Of a stretch of DNA of 64,000 nucleotides, positions 53,809-62,531 are shown in pieces (position 1 is the first letter of the stretch; the number at the start of each line of letters is the position of its first letter). The notes below the pieces were generated by a model. That model was not told the DNA's origin, did no database searches, and saw nothing but the letters and a program-made list of their open reading frames with translations. This DNA is from Thiomicrorhabdus xiamenensis (GTDB lineage: Bacteria; Pseudomonadota; Gammaproteobacteria; Thiomicrospirales; Thiomicrospiraceae), in assembly GCF_013282625.1 (NCBI RefSeq), contig NZ_CP054020.1, positions 62,001 through 126,000 of the forward strand, read 5' to 3'. Made by a program: the position numbers and the translations under genes.

Positions 53809-54225
53809 CTATTTTCCTGCAGCCGTTTGGATCAGGGTTTTCATGACGTTATTCAGTTTGTCGAGATTCGGGCAGTCGCTGATTTGATGTCTTTCGGCGA
53901 GATAGGTCAGGTCGTTGAAGCTCAACCAGACAACTCCGTTTTCGTCTTCCCAAGCGAGGGCTTTCAAAGGGAGGTCCAAGCCGATTACTTGCGTGCATTC
54001 CATTAACGGGGTTCCGCCTTGCGGGCTGCCGAAAATAAGCAGTTCAGTGGGACGCAATTCGGAACCAATTTTTTGGGCTCCGGCCGAATGGTTGATGCGG
54101 GCAAAGATATTCATCTTTTTTTTGTGAACTTCTCTTTCCAGATTATCTATGGATTCGGTGACTGAAAAAGCACTGCGGAGAGTGATTACGCCGTTTGCCT
54201 GTTGTGTCTCGGTTTTGGTTGTCAT
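53809..54225 (-). CDS. DUF302 family protein
   Basis: A 138-residue cytoplasmic protein with a DUF302-like core: FSVTESIDNLEREVHKKKMNIFARINHSAGA, LLIFGSPQGGTPLM and the ending LPLKALAWEDENGVVWLSFND. The fold is known from structures but the function is not. The ATG at 54225 has AGGA 7 nt upstream; an earlier in-frame ATG adds an unrelated tail. It lies just past the distal end of the CRISPR array and converges with it. Confidence 0.85.
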   Translation of the reverse strand: MTTKTETQQANGVITLRSAFSVTESIDNLEREVHKKKMNIFARINHSAGAQKIGSELRPTELLIFGSPQGGTPLMECTQVIGLDLPLKALAWEDENGVVWLSFNDLTYLAERHQISDCPNLDKLNNVMKTLIQTAAGK

Positions 54226-54507
54226 GTTTTTTCCTGATCGTTGATGGTGCGGTTTAAGCTGTTTTCCCGGCAGAGAATGAGCATATTTCACGCCATGCCG
54301 TAAATCGTTTTTTAAAAGATTTGCTTAGAAAATTCCAGGATTTTTTTGTAATTTGCAGTTGTGTATTGGTCTTGTCGTTTGCACTGTTTATGTACGTCGC
54401 TTGTGTTTTTTATGGGCAAGATAGGATTGCGCTTAGTTCTTGTTATATGGCGGTCTGAGGTGGTTTTCCGTTATGATTCCAGAATCACTTAAAAATGGAG
54501 AAAATCG

Positions 54508-54810
54508 ATGATTCATCCGGATTCCCGTGCAAAGGCACATCATATTTTATTGGAGAGTGAGGAGGCTGCATTGGCGTTGATTCCGCAAATTCAGTCGCTG
54601 GAAGATTTCGAGCGTCTGGCGCGTGAGTATTCAACTTGTCCGTCGGCTAAGATTGGCGGCGATATCGGTCTGGTTAAGCCGGAGGTGATCGTTGCGGAAC
54701 TGGCCGAGCAGATTTTTAGCGATTTGCCGTTGAATCAGGTGCTTGGTCCTTTTAAAACGGTACATGGTTATCATCTTGTCTGGATTAAACGACGCCATTT
54801 AGCCGGTTAG
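54508..54810 (+). CDS. Small parvulin-type peptidyl-prolyl isomerase
   Basis: A 100-residue single-domain parvulin, similar in size to E. coli PpiC (93). It speeds cis-trans isomerisation of prolyl bonds in the cytoplasm. Motifs: AKAHHILLESEEAAL, FERLAREYSTCPSAKIGGDIG and LGPFKTVHGYHLVWI. No signal peptide. The ribosome site TGGAG precedes the ATG. Confidence 0.92.
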   Translation: MIHPDSRAKAHHILLESEEAALALIPQIQSLEDFERLAREYSTCPSAKIGGDIGLVKPEVIVAELAEQIFSDLPLNQVLGPFKTVHGYHLVWIKRRHLAG

Positions 54811-54925
54811 ATTACACCGCGCCGATTGGCTTTCAGGCTTTTTAACGTATCAATGCCTTTCTAAAAGTTAAGTGCTATGATGGTAAAGATCAGTAAACAA
54901 AATAGACACTAATGCGGGTGAGATT

Positions 54926-55336
54926 ATGAAAATGCTTCTAAAAATGTTTACCGTTGCTGCGGTTATGGGGCTGGCATCGCAAACCGTTTATGCCAAACCA
55001 GAGCATGCCGAAAATTCCGGCAAACACGATAAGGTACATAAGCAGGATAAAAAAGATAAGCGTGACAGCGATTACCGCTATGATCGCGATGGTGACCGCT
55101 ACGCCGATTCGTCGCTTCCGCCTGGCTTGCAGAAACGTGCTCAGAACACTGGCAAGCCTCTTCCTCCGGGTTGGCAAAAGAAACTGCGTCGCGGAGATAT
55201 CATGGATCGCGATATTTACCGTCACGGTAAAGTGATCGAGCCAGTCGATGTTCGAGGTATTGTTACCGTTAGCATTGACGGCAAGATGGTGCGTCTATAT
55301 CAGGCAACACGCGAAATCATCGATATTCTGAATTAA
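54926..55336 (+). CDS. RcnB-like periplasmic protein
   Basis: A 136-residue secreted protein: a signal peptide ending near VYA-KPEH, a Lys/Asp/His-rich linker (HDKVHKQDKKDKRDSD region) and a C-terminal RcnB/CigR-like domain with the PPG repeats SLPPGLQKRAQ and PLPPGWQKKL then a Val-Asp-rich strand. RcnB proteins modulate nickel/cobalt homeostasis; CigR is a related inner-membrane effector. Which of these fits here cannot be decided. Confidence 0.8.
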   Translation: MKMLLKMFTVAAVMGLASQTVYAKPEHAENSGKHDKVHKQDKKDKRDSDYRYDRDGDRYADSSLPPGLQKRAQNTGKPLPPGWQKKLRRGDIMDRDIYRHGKVIEPVDVRGIVTVSIDGKMVRLYQATREIIDILN

Positions 55337-55461
55337 CCTTTTTGCTCCTTTTGGCCTGAGGGTTTGGGCTCGATTGTCGAATTTGAGCGGTAATCCGGTG
55401 TGGGGGCGGTTAAATCGCACGGTCGCCAGAAATGATTGGGTATTTCATGAGGAGCGAGAGG

Positions 55462-55920
55462 ATGGTTCGCAGTAAAAACACGGCCAAAGGCGTGTTGATC
55501 GAGCATGACAAGATCCTGTTTATCCGCAAGGAATATTCTGACGGACGTCGAATCTATACTTTGCCGGGCGGGACTCAGGAACCGGGAGAAGCTTTGCAAG
55601 ATACCGTCGTTCGCGAGGTATGGGAAGAAGTCGGTGCCAGAGTTCGGGTCAAGGGTCTGGCTAAAGTCTACGAACATCAGCGTCCATCAAAGTCCGATCC
55701 GCAAACCCTAAAGCATAAGGTTGAGTTCGCTTTTGTATGCGAATTGACCGAACCTTATACGCCGCACAATGGTTCTCATCCTGACCCCAGTCAGGTTGAC
55801 GTCGAATGGCTGACTTTAGGTGAGTTGGCGGATAAAACGCTCGATCCTCGTCCTTTAGCCGATTTGCTGCAAGATATTTCCAAGCATGTCGGACCTCTGT
55901 ACCGGAATTTATTGGATTAA
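55462..55920 (+). CDS. Nudix hydrolase
   Basis: A 152-residue pyrophosphohydrolase of nucleoside diphosphate-X compounds. The Nudix box is complete: from Gly in GGTQEPGEALQDTVV to REVWEEVG. The ATG at 55462 follows GGAG by 8 nt; the longer frame from 55432 lacks a site. The substrate is not apparent. It forms a loose run with the following DUF423 gene. Confidence 0.9.
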   Translation: MVRSKNTAKGVLIEHDKILFIRKEYSDGRRIYTLPGGTQEPGEALQDTVVREVWEEVGARVRVKGLAKVYEHQRPSKSDPQTLKHKVEFAFVCELTEPYTPHNGSHPDPSQVDVEWLTLGELADKTLDPRPLADLLQDISKHVGPLYRNLLD

Positions 55921-55970
55921 CCGTGTACCGATGACGGTGTTTTCAAAAGAAGAATGAAAGGGAAGAAGCG

Positions 55971-56375
55971 ATGACGTTGAATTCAGAGAGAGTGTCGGTT
56001 TGGCTGCAATGGTCAAGTTTTCTGCTGTTTCTGGCGGTGGCTCTCGGCGCTTTTGGCGCGCACGGTTTGCAGGAGCATTTTTCCGTAAAGCAGTTGGATG
56101 TTTGGCATAAAGCGGTTAACTATCAGGTTATTCACGCTTTCGCTCTGCTGGCGATAGCGGTTCTTGTACACCTATTTTCCGAACAGAGCGCTTTCTGGAC
56201 GAAAGCCGGTTGGAGTTTTCTGACCGGTATTTTTCTGTTCAGCGGCAGTCTGTATTTATGGGCTTTAAGTGGTTTGAAGTTTTTGGTGTTTTTGACGCCG
56301 ATCGGCGGTATGGCTTTTTTGCTGGGATGGCTGTTGCTGTTTTTAGGCGCAAGAGACATTCGCCGCTCCACGTGA
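55971..56375 (+). CDS. DUF423 family inner-membrane protein
   Basis: A 134-residue protein with four membrane helices, like E. coli YgdD. Conserved features are LGAFGAHGLQEHF at the first loop, HKAVNYQVIHAFALL, and the closing TPIGGMAFLLGWLLL. Function is unknown. A parS-like site overlaps the stop codon. Confidence 0.92.
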   Translation: MTLNSERVSVWLQWSSFLLFLAVALGAFGAHGLQEHFSVKQLDVWHKAVNYQVIHAFALLAIAVLVHLFSEQSAFWTKAGWSFLTGIFLFSGSLYLWALSGLKFLVFLTPIGGMAFLLGWLLLFLGARDIRRST

Positions 56376-56379
56376 AACA
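56364..56379. other. parS-like site D
   Basis: CGCTCCACGTGAAACA matches the parS consensus at 13 of 16 positions, with the right half perfect. It overlaps the stop codon of the DUF423 gene. Confidence 0.5.
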
Positions 56380-56510
56380 CTTACCTTGAGATAAAAAAGT
56401 TAAAAAAACACGGCGGCAAGCGGTTCCGGATACTCTGCTATGAGCCGTTTAAAGGTAAACTGGATCAGTTTAGCGTCGTGTTTGCCAATGCGCATTTTTG
56501 GGGAGAATGC

Positions 56511-57653
56511 ATGCCAGTTGACCATCCTGCCATAGAGAAAAGAGAGCGCATAAAGGGCTCTTTGTCTTACAGCGCCAAAAACAGTTCTTTCACGGACGAA
56601 TTGCAGCGGTTGCATCAGTTTTTACTGGAAGACCATCCGTTTATAGAGCGCATCGGTATCATTGATTACGATGCAGATACCGATGAATTGATCACGTTCT
56701 TTGATAGCAATACCCGGGAAAGACCGATCAACCATTATCGTTTTAAACTTTCCGAGTCGGAATCCCTGAAAGAAATTGCCGAGCAGAATTGCGGTCGTCT
56801 GATTCAGGATTTGGACGAATTGGCGATGATTCAGCGCACCCATACGCAAAAAATCCGTGAGGCCGGTTTTCGTTCCAGCTATACCTTACCGATGAAGTAT
56901 CAGGAGACTCTGTACGGATTTATCTTTTTCAACTCCTATTCGAAGAATGTATTCAGCGAAAGGGTGACTTACCGTCTAGAGTTTCTGGCGGATATGATTA
57001 CCCTGATGGTGGCCAATGACCGTAATATGCATCAGCTGTTGCTGGCGACCTTGAAATCGACGCTGGCCTTTTCGGGCTGTCATGACTCGGAAACGCGTGC
57101 GCATCAGGATCGGGTGGCGCACTATTCGCGATTAATCGGTATGCAGATTGCCGACCGCTATCAGCTGGATGACGAGTTTATCGAGCAGCTGTTTCTGTTT
57201 GCGCCACTGCACGATGTCGGCAAAATCAGTATTCCGGACGGTATTCTGATGAAGCCGGGGCGTTTGACCGACGAAGAATTCGAAATTATGAAAACTCATG
57301 CCGATAAAGGTGCGGATCTTATTCGCGAGATGATGAGTTACTTTGATATGCATGAGTTGCGCCAAGTGAAAATGCTGGAGAATATCGTCCGTTTTCATCA
57401 TGAATCCTTTGATGGCAATGGTTATCCGGTAGGGCTTGCGGGACAGGACATTCCGATTGAAGCACGGATTGTCGCAGTCGCGGATGTGTTTGATGCCTTG
57501 ACCAGTCAGCGCCGTTATAAGGAAGCCTGGGATAATGAAACGGCCTTTGCGGAGTTGAACAAGCTGGCCGGATGCCATCTCGATCCGGACTGTGTTGTTG
57601 CGCTGCACGCCTGTAAAAGAGAAGTGCAGGAGTTGCAGCAAATCTTTAAATAG
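56511..57653 (+). CDS. HD-GYP domain protein (c-di-GMP phosphodiesterase)
   Basis: Likely degrades c-di-GMP. The 380-residue protein has a GAF-like sensor region (about 60-185) and an HD-GYP domain with HDSETRAHQDRVAHYSR, the HD pair in LHDVGKI, and HHESFDGNGYPVGL, the GYP motif. DVFDALTSQRRYKEAW follows. No membrane segment. The ATG at 56511 has GGGGAG just upstream. It could balance the diguanylate cyclase at 33421-34806. Confidence 0.92.
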   Translation: MPVDHPAIEKRERIKGSLSYSAKNSSFTDELQRLHQFLLEDHPFIERIGIIDYDADTDELITFFDSNTRERPINHYRFKLSESESLKEIAEQNCGRLIQDLDELAMIQRTHTQKIREAGFRSSYTLPMKYQETLYGFIFFNSYSKNVFSERVTYRLEFLADMITLMVANDRNMHQLLLATLKSTLAFSGCHDSETRAHQDRVAHYSRLIGMQIADRYQLDDEFIEQLFLFAPLHDVGKISIPDGILMKPGRLTDEEFEIMKTHADKGADLIREMMSYFDMHELRQVKMLENIVRFHHESFDGNGYPVGLAGQDIPIEARIVAVADVFDALTSQRRYKEAWDNETAFAELNKLAGCHLDPDCVVALHACKREVQELQQIFK

Positions 57654-57668
57654 TTGGGTTTTGGGTTG

Positions 57669-58541
57669 TCAGGCACGCGTCTTTTGGATGATTTTAAGCA
57701 CAGCCAAAGTCAATACGCCGATGATCAGTCCGACCAGCAATTCTCCGAGTAAAACCGGCAAGCCTTCAAGGAAGTGGTGCAGGCCGGTCAGATTATGGAC
57801 AAAGATTCCACCTCCTACCAGCAGCATTGCCAAGGTTCCCACAACCGCCAGAATTCGAATGATTTTCGGCAAGGCGGCGATCAATCCTCTGCCGGTTTTC
57901 TGCATTAAACCGCGCTTTATTCCGCGCTCGTTTGCGGATTTTTCCAGCAGGTGCAGACCGGCATCGTCCATGCGCACCATCAAAGCTACCAGACCATAGA
58001 CACCTACCGTTGCCAGCAGGGCGATAAAAGTGACTGCGCCGATTTGAGCCGGTAACGAGGCATCGGCTACGGCGCTCAGAGCGATAATGATAATTTCGAT
58101 CGAGAGAATGAAGTCGGTAGTAATTGCCGAGCGGATTTTGCGTTTTTCCAGAGCGAGAAGTTCGTTTTTATCGACGGCCGTTTGGGCTGCGGGCGCTTGC
58201 GTGGCTCTATGGAACAGGAACTCATAGATTTTTTCTGCACCTTCGTAACTTAGGTAGATTCCTCCGAGCAACAGAATCGGAACAATCAGTTGCGGTAAAA
58301 AGGCGCTCAGCAGAAAAGCTACAGGCAGGATCAACAGTTTATTGAGAAAAGAGCCCTTGGTAATCGCCCATAGAACGGGCAACTCACGACTGGCGTGAAA
58401 ACCGGACGCACGTTGTGCTCCAACCGCCAGATCGTCACCCAGAACACCGACGGTTTTCTTGGTGGCGACTTTCGACAAGGTGGCAACATCGTCAAATAAA
58501 GTGGCGATATCGTCTAAAATTAGCAAAATACCACTGGCCAT
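57669..58541 (-). CDS. DUF808 family membrane protein (YedI-like)
   Basis: A 290-residue inner-membrane protein with several helices; the family is widespread in bacteria and of unknown function. The N-terminal MASGILLILDDIATLFDDVA and the region KTVGVLGDDLAVGAQRASGF are the family signature. The ATG at 58541 has GGGAGGG 7 nt upstream, so the longer frame is rejected. It converges with the HD-GYP gene. Confidence 0.92.
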   Translation of the reverse strand: MASGILLILDDIATLFDDVATLSKVATKKTVGVLGDDLAVGAQRASGFHASRELPVLWAITKGSFLNKLLILPVAFLLSAFLPQLIVPILLLGGIYLSYEGAEKIYEFLFHRATQAPAAQTAVDKNELLALEKRKIRSAITTDFILSIEIIIIALSAVADASLPAQIGAVTFIALLATVGVYGLVALMVRMDDAGLHLLEKSANERGIKRGLMQKTGRGLIAALPKIIRILAVVGTLAMLLVGGGIFVHNLTGLHHFLEGLPVLLGELLVGLIIGVLTLAVLKIIQKTRA

Positions 58542-58674
58542 GCGGCGGCCCTCCCGGCAGAGTTGTTTTCCGCATTTTAACGCTTGTCGTTCAGGCTGCG
58601 CCAGATTAAAACAAGATGAATACACACAAAAGCCCGTTCCGGCTCGTTGGAATGCGGCAAAAATAGAGAGAGTT

Positions 58675-59364
58675 ATGAAACCGCATACATCCAGTGAACG
58701 ATTAAGCCCAAAGCAGCGCCTTCGAATTCAGACACGGCACAGGGTTTCTATCGAGCGTTTCGGCTATCAGCCCCAAGCGCTGTATTGGAGTAGTCGGGAA
58801 ATTCAACAGATCCGTTTCGATATTCTGTCTCGGGTGTTTGCGCAGCAAGCACCGCGCGGTGAAGAGAGCGCCTTTTCGGTACTCGATGTCGGCTGTGGTT
58901 TTGCGGACTTGCGCAATTATCTATGGGATAAGGGATTGGATATTGATTATGTCGGTATCGATTTGTCCGAGGATATGGTGCAGAGCGCCCGTTTTCAATA
59001 TCCGGATATTCAGGTTCAGCAGGGGGATCTGTTTGATCAGGGCTTTGCGGCTGAGCAATTCGAATTTGTTTTGCTGTCCGGAGCACTGAACGAAGTGGTG
59101 GAGGCGGATCAGGAAGGGCAGGGCCGCTATGCCAAGGCGATAATTTCCGAAATGTACCGAATCTGCAGCAAGGGTGTGGCGTTCAATCTTCTGGATGCGC
59201 GCAACGAATGGATTGCAAGTCGCCCGGATCTGCAGAGTTTCGTGCCGCAGGAGATCGTCAATTATTGCCAAACGTTCGCTGACCGGGTTGCTTGGGAAGA
59301 CGGCTATCTTGATAACGATTTTACGGTTTTTTTGTATAAGGACGCCGAAACCGTCGATGCCTGA
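58675..59364 (+). CDS. Class I SAM-dependent methyltransferase
   Basis: A 229-residue protein with the Rossmann-type SAM motif I VLDVGCGFADLRNYLWD, motif II acid loop YVGIDLSEDMVQ and a motif IV-like VLLSGALNEV. The substrate is unknown; residues around the active site do not match a named family that I recognise. The ATG at 58675 is preceded by GAGAG. A longer frame starting at 58459 overlaps the divergent DUF808 gene and is rejected. Confidence 0.82.
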   Translation: MKPHTSSERLSPKQRLRIQTRHRVSIERFGYQPQALYWSSREIQQIRFDILSRVFAQQAPRGEESAFSVLDVGCGFADLRNYLWDKGLDIDYVGIDLSEDMVQSARFQYPDIQVQQGDLFDQGFAAEQFEFVLLSGALNEVVEADQEGQGRYAKAIISEMYRICSKGVAFNLLDARNEWIASRPDLQSFVPQEIVNYCQTFADRVAWEDGYLDNDFTVFLYKDAETVDA

Positions 59365-59656
59365 CGCGTCAAAATGGTCGATCCAATGGATATGGCGCGA
59401 GGGGTTTGCTGCGAGATGATTTTTCATTCAACGCGGCCGCGAATGTCGGCTTTTCGGTGCGGAGACTGAACTTTCCGGAGCGGGGGTGCGCTTACCGAAA
59501 GTTGATCTATTCGCCATTTTGATGGACACTTGAAAGAAATGGCTCTTCGAACCGTCAGGCAAAGCGGCCTTAGAAACGCCATTTTCCGCTTAAATAAATA
59601 CAACAAACGCAGAGGGGGAGGCGTTTTAAAGTAACCGTCTGAAAGGGGGTAATCTC

Positions 59657-59968
59657 ATGGAAGGTGCAACCGTTATTAATATTAAATGCCAGTTGAAAGC
59701 AAAACAGCTGCTGGAGTGTTTCGACCGGAATCTCAAGCGCTTGCAGGAGCAAGGTGTCGATGCGAGCGGTAATGAGTCGGAGGCGGATACGATTGATCTG
59801 CTTTCCGAATGGCTTGAAGAAGCGATTGAAAACGGTGCCAGAGTAGAGGATCTTCAGGATCGGGCCGTCCATCTGGCTGAATTTGCTTTTTCACGAGGTT
59901 ACAGCCGCCAGGAAGTAGAAGAGTTGCTGACAATGCGCCCCAACCCTAAAGGTGACCGACCCTGGTAG
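59657..59968 (+). CDS. Hypothetical protein, 103 residues
   Basis: I do not recognise this protein. It is acidic and predicted all-helical with no membrane segment: residues 1-35 contain a Leu-heptad-like stretch, and the C-terminal half has SRGYSRQEVEELL, similar to a small helical bundle. A strong AGGGGG ribosome site precedes the ATG, which supports it as a real gene. Neighbours on both sides are unlinked in function. Confidence 0.65.
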   Translation: MEGATVINIKCQLKAKQLLECFDRNLKRLQEQGVDASGNESEADTIDLLSEWLEEAIENGARVEDLQDRAVHLAEFAFSRGYSRQEVEELLTMRPNPKGDRPW

Positions 59969-60041
59969 CCGATTTGTCCGGCTAATTCCTTCAAAGCCGA
60001 GTCTTGATTGACGGTTTCCGCTATTTGCCTTAGGAGCCTGT

Positions 60042-60950
60042 ATGAAAGTTACTCTGGATCTCGATAAATTACTCAGCGACGGAAAGATTTCCGAAGAGGA
60101 GTTTACCCGCCTGAAAGTCCTGTCGGCTGAATCCACTTCTTTATTGGCATTTAACATTCTGATCGGCTTTGGAGTAATTGCCGTCAGCGGAGCGACCCTG
60201 GCGCTGGTTCCAGCAGCGACCACGGCGATTGGAATCGGCGCCTTTGTTCTGATTGCCGGCTTGGGACTCTTAAACAGCAATCTGTCACAATGGCGTTTGT
60301 TGGCCAATATCTGTGTTCTGACCGGTTCTCTTATGATGGGCGGCGGGATTATCGCCGAGTACCGAGGTGCTCTGGAAGCGATTTTAGTCGTTAGCGCTGT
60401 CTTTGCTGCTGCGGCAGTTTTGGCTAAAAGTTCGTTGCTGACGGTTTTGGCGGTTTTGATGCTCTCCGCAAGCATAGGCGCCAGAACCGGTTATTTTCAT
60501 GCCAGCTATTTTCTGGTGATTCAAGAGCCATTGATGACGATTGTGTTGTTCTCTTTGTTGGCTACAGGACTGTATTTTCTATCGCAAAAGCTTTCCTCAG
60601 ACTTCCAGCGATTGGCGATCGTTGCTTCCAGAACTTCGGTGTTTTTAGTGAATTTCGGTTTCTGGGTCGGTTCCCTGTGGGGCGAGCGTTCAGCGAGTAG
60701 GGAAATTATAGTTTCCGACACCGTTCTTGCAGTCGCCTGGGCGTTGGCGCTTCTGGCGGCGGCCGTATGGGCCTGGAAAAACAATTCGCGTTGGATGCTC
60801 AATACTACGGCGGTTTTCGCCGGGATTCATTTTTATACCCAGTGGTTTGAGCATCTGGACGTCACGCCGGGAAGCGTCTTGCTTGCCGGATTGGTTACTT
60901 TGGGCGCTGGACTGTGGCTGAGGACTCTGAAAAAGAGCGAGCCCTCTTAA
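60042..60950 (+). CDS. Polytopic membrane protein of unknown function
   Basis: A 302-residue inner-membrane protein with a short soluble N-terminus rich in charged residues (LDKLLSDGKISEEEFTRL, like a short helical SHOCT-type module) followed by 8-10 hydrophobic helices. It resembles DUF2157-like membrane proteins in outline but I cannot assign it with certainty. TAGGAG precedes the ATG. It converges with the GNAT gene. Confidence 0.7.
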   Translation: MKVTLDLDKLLSDGKISEEEFTRLKVLSAESTSLLAFNILIGFGVIAVSGATLALVPAATTAIGIGAFVLIAGLGLLNSNLSQWRLLANICVLTGSLMMGGGIIAEYRGALEAILVVSAVFAAAAVLAKSSLLTVLAVLMLSASIGARTGYFHASYFLVIQEPLMTIVLFSLLATGLYFLSQKLSSDFQRLAIVASRTSVFLVNFGFWVGSLWGERSASREIIVSDTVLAVAWALALLAAAVWAWKNNSRWMLNTTAVFAGIHFYTQWFEHLDVTPGSVLLAGLVTLGAGLWLRTLKKSEPS

Positions 60951-60964
60951 GCAGACTGAATTTT

Positions 60965-61447
60965 TTATGCAGTTTCCAATAATCGTTTAAGTTTCCGGCC
61001 GCCGGTGATTTCGAAGCCCTCCCGCTGGTAAAAGGCCAGGGTTTGATCAAACTCAGGAAGCGAAGGTGTTGTCACCTCTAAGCGCTTCCAGCCCTGTGTG
61101 CATCCATAGTCGACAACCTTCTGTATGAGCATTTTGCCTACGCCTTTGCGGCGATATTCCGGTTTGACATAAAATTCGGCCAGTGTGCCGAAATGGCCTT
61201 CGGCATAGAGTGCGTAGCTCGGGTAAAGGCTGGCGAAGCCGATGAATTGCCGATCGATTTTGGCTGCAATGACTCGGTAGTGCCCTTCGGCAATAAACTC
61301 GCGCAAGCGTTGTACGGTTTCGTGTTCGTCAAAGCAAAAAGCCGCCTGACCGGTTTTTTGCATGATTTCCTGCAAAAGCTCACCGGTAAGCGCGGCGATT
61401 TCTTTCGCGTCGTCCTTGCCTACTTGCAGAAATTGAATTTGATTCAT
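60965..61447 (-). CDS. GNAT family N-acetyltransferase
   Basis: A 160-residue acetyl-CoA-dependent acetyltransferase. Motif A is VKPEYRRKGVGKMLIQK, with beta-strand 4 before it (FGTLAEFYV) and the EVTTPSLPEFDQTLAFYQREGF tail typical of motif B. The acceptor is unknown. The ATG at 61447 is chosen as it starts the NQIQFLQVGKDD strand; AGGA is 11 nt upstream. Confidence 0.88.
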   Translation of the reverse strand: MNQIQFLQVGKDDAKEIAALTGELLQEIMQKTGQAAFCFDEHETVQRLREFIAEGHYRVIAAKIDRQFIGFASLYPSYALYAEGHFGTLAEFYVKPEYRRKGVGKMLIQKVVDYGCTQGWKRLEVTTPSLPEFDQTLAFYQREGFEITGGRKLKRLLETA

Positions 61448-61634
61448 ATTGAACCGTCCTTGCTCCAAATTAGCGCCTGTTCAACCTCTGGCTGGTGCAA
61501 CTTCAGCGGGTTTTTCCCTCTGAAAATGAACACAACTATGCGCCATTGCGGCTATTTGTATGACAGCACAGCGCTTTTAGAAGGGTTGGCACGTTTTCTG
61601 GTAAGGCTGTGCAAAACAATAATCAGAGGTTTTT

Positions 61635-61670
61635 AGCTCATCCTAGTTTGTGGCGGGATGGGCTTTTTTT
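61635..61670 (+). terminator. Orphan plus-strand terminator
   Basis: AGCTCATCC (61635-61643) pairs with GGATGGGCT (61656-61664, one G-U pair) and a run of seven T follows. The flanking annotated genes are both on the minus strand, so the transcript that it ends is unknown. Confidence 0.6.
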
Positions 61671-61680
61671 GTATCCGAAA

Positions 61681-62325
61681 TTAGCGTGTCTGTTCCCAGT
61701 CAGGATAGCCATCGGCCATTCGGCTGGCGTCAAAATCATGCTGCCTGAGGTTTTCCACCGCTTCGTACGACCATAGGCAATAAGGCCCGCGGCAATACAC
61801 GATGATCGGCTTGTCCCGGGAGAGATCTTCGATCTGGTCGCCGAGTTCCTCGATGGGAATATTGATGGCACCGTCTATATGTCCGGCCTGATACTCATCT
61901 TCCGGTCTTACATCAAGCAGAGTGATGCTTTCGGCCTGTAATGCCTTTTTGATCTCTCCAGGGTTAAAGGGCGTTAGCGGTGCCCGAGGCTGAAGTTTTT
62001 CATTAAGAATCGTGGAGACTTCGGCCATTTGCCTCTCGGCAATATTTCGCATCGTCTGTACCAGCGTCACGATATCCGGGTCGCTGAGGCGGTAAATACG
62101 CTGCTTTCCCTGAGTTTCGCAAACGACCAGACCGCTCTGTTTAAGGTGTTGTAAATGCTTGGAGACATTCGCAAGGCTTAAATTGAGTTTTTGACTCAAG
62201 GTTTCCACTTGAGTGGGAGCCTGCGCCAGAATGTCGAGTATAAGCAGGCGATTGGCATGACCCATGGATTTGCCGATCTGCGCCAATTGTTCAAATAAAC
62301 ATCGTTTTAGATTATCGGTTGTCAT
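61681..62325 (-). CDS. ArsR-type regulator fused to rhodanese domain
   Basis: A 214-residue protein: an ArsR winged helix (about 10-95; QVETLSQKLNLSLANVSKHL) then a rhodanese domain (about 115-210) with active-site loop YCRGPYCLWS including the catalytic Cys, and DVRPEDEYQAGHIDGAINIP. These fusions probably sense sulfane sulfur or thiol reagents and regulate sulfur-metabolism or transport genes. It is divergent from an MFS transporter with a matching palindrome on its promoter. Confidence 0.9.
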   Translation of the reverse strand: MTTDNLKRCLFEQLAQIGKSMGHANRLLILDILAQAPTQVETLSQKLNLSLANVSKHLQHLKQSGLVVCETQGKQRIYRLSDPDIVTLVQTMRNIAERQMAEVSTILNEKLQPRAPLTPFNPGEIKKALQAESITLLDVRPEDEYQAGHIDGAINIPIEELGDQIEDLSRDKPIIVYCRGPYCLWSYEAVENLRQHDFDASRMADGYPDWEQTR

Positions 62326-62472
62326 TCTGCTTTAAGGTCATTGGTCATGAAATAGTAAATCCCGGGGAAGCCGGGTTTCCTGTGAAAAGAAAGCAATAAG
62401 CGGCTCTCCACAATATAGCGACCGAAGCATGTCTTGTCGACCCTGCTTTTGCCTCAATCTGGAAAGGGGAAT

Positions 62473-62519
62473 TTGACAATCCAGAAATCTGCCACTAACA
62501 TTCAACCAGTTAGTTGAAT
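62473..62519 (+). promoter_or_regulatory. Promoter and operator of MFS gene
   Basis: TTGACA (62473-62478), 17 bp, TAACAT (62496-62501). A perfect inverted repeat, ATTCAAC (62500-62506) and GTTGAAT (62513-62519), covers the end of the -10 box and the start point. A bound ArsR dimer there would block transcription. Confidence 0.75.
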
Positions 62520-62531
62520 GAGGGCAGTTAA

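Noticed and set aside
58459-58674. 72-residue N-terminal extension of the methyltransferase at 58675
   Set aside because: It overlaps the start of the divergent DUF808 gene and has no methyltransferase-like content; the ATG at 58675 begins the conserved region.
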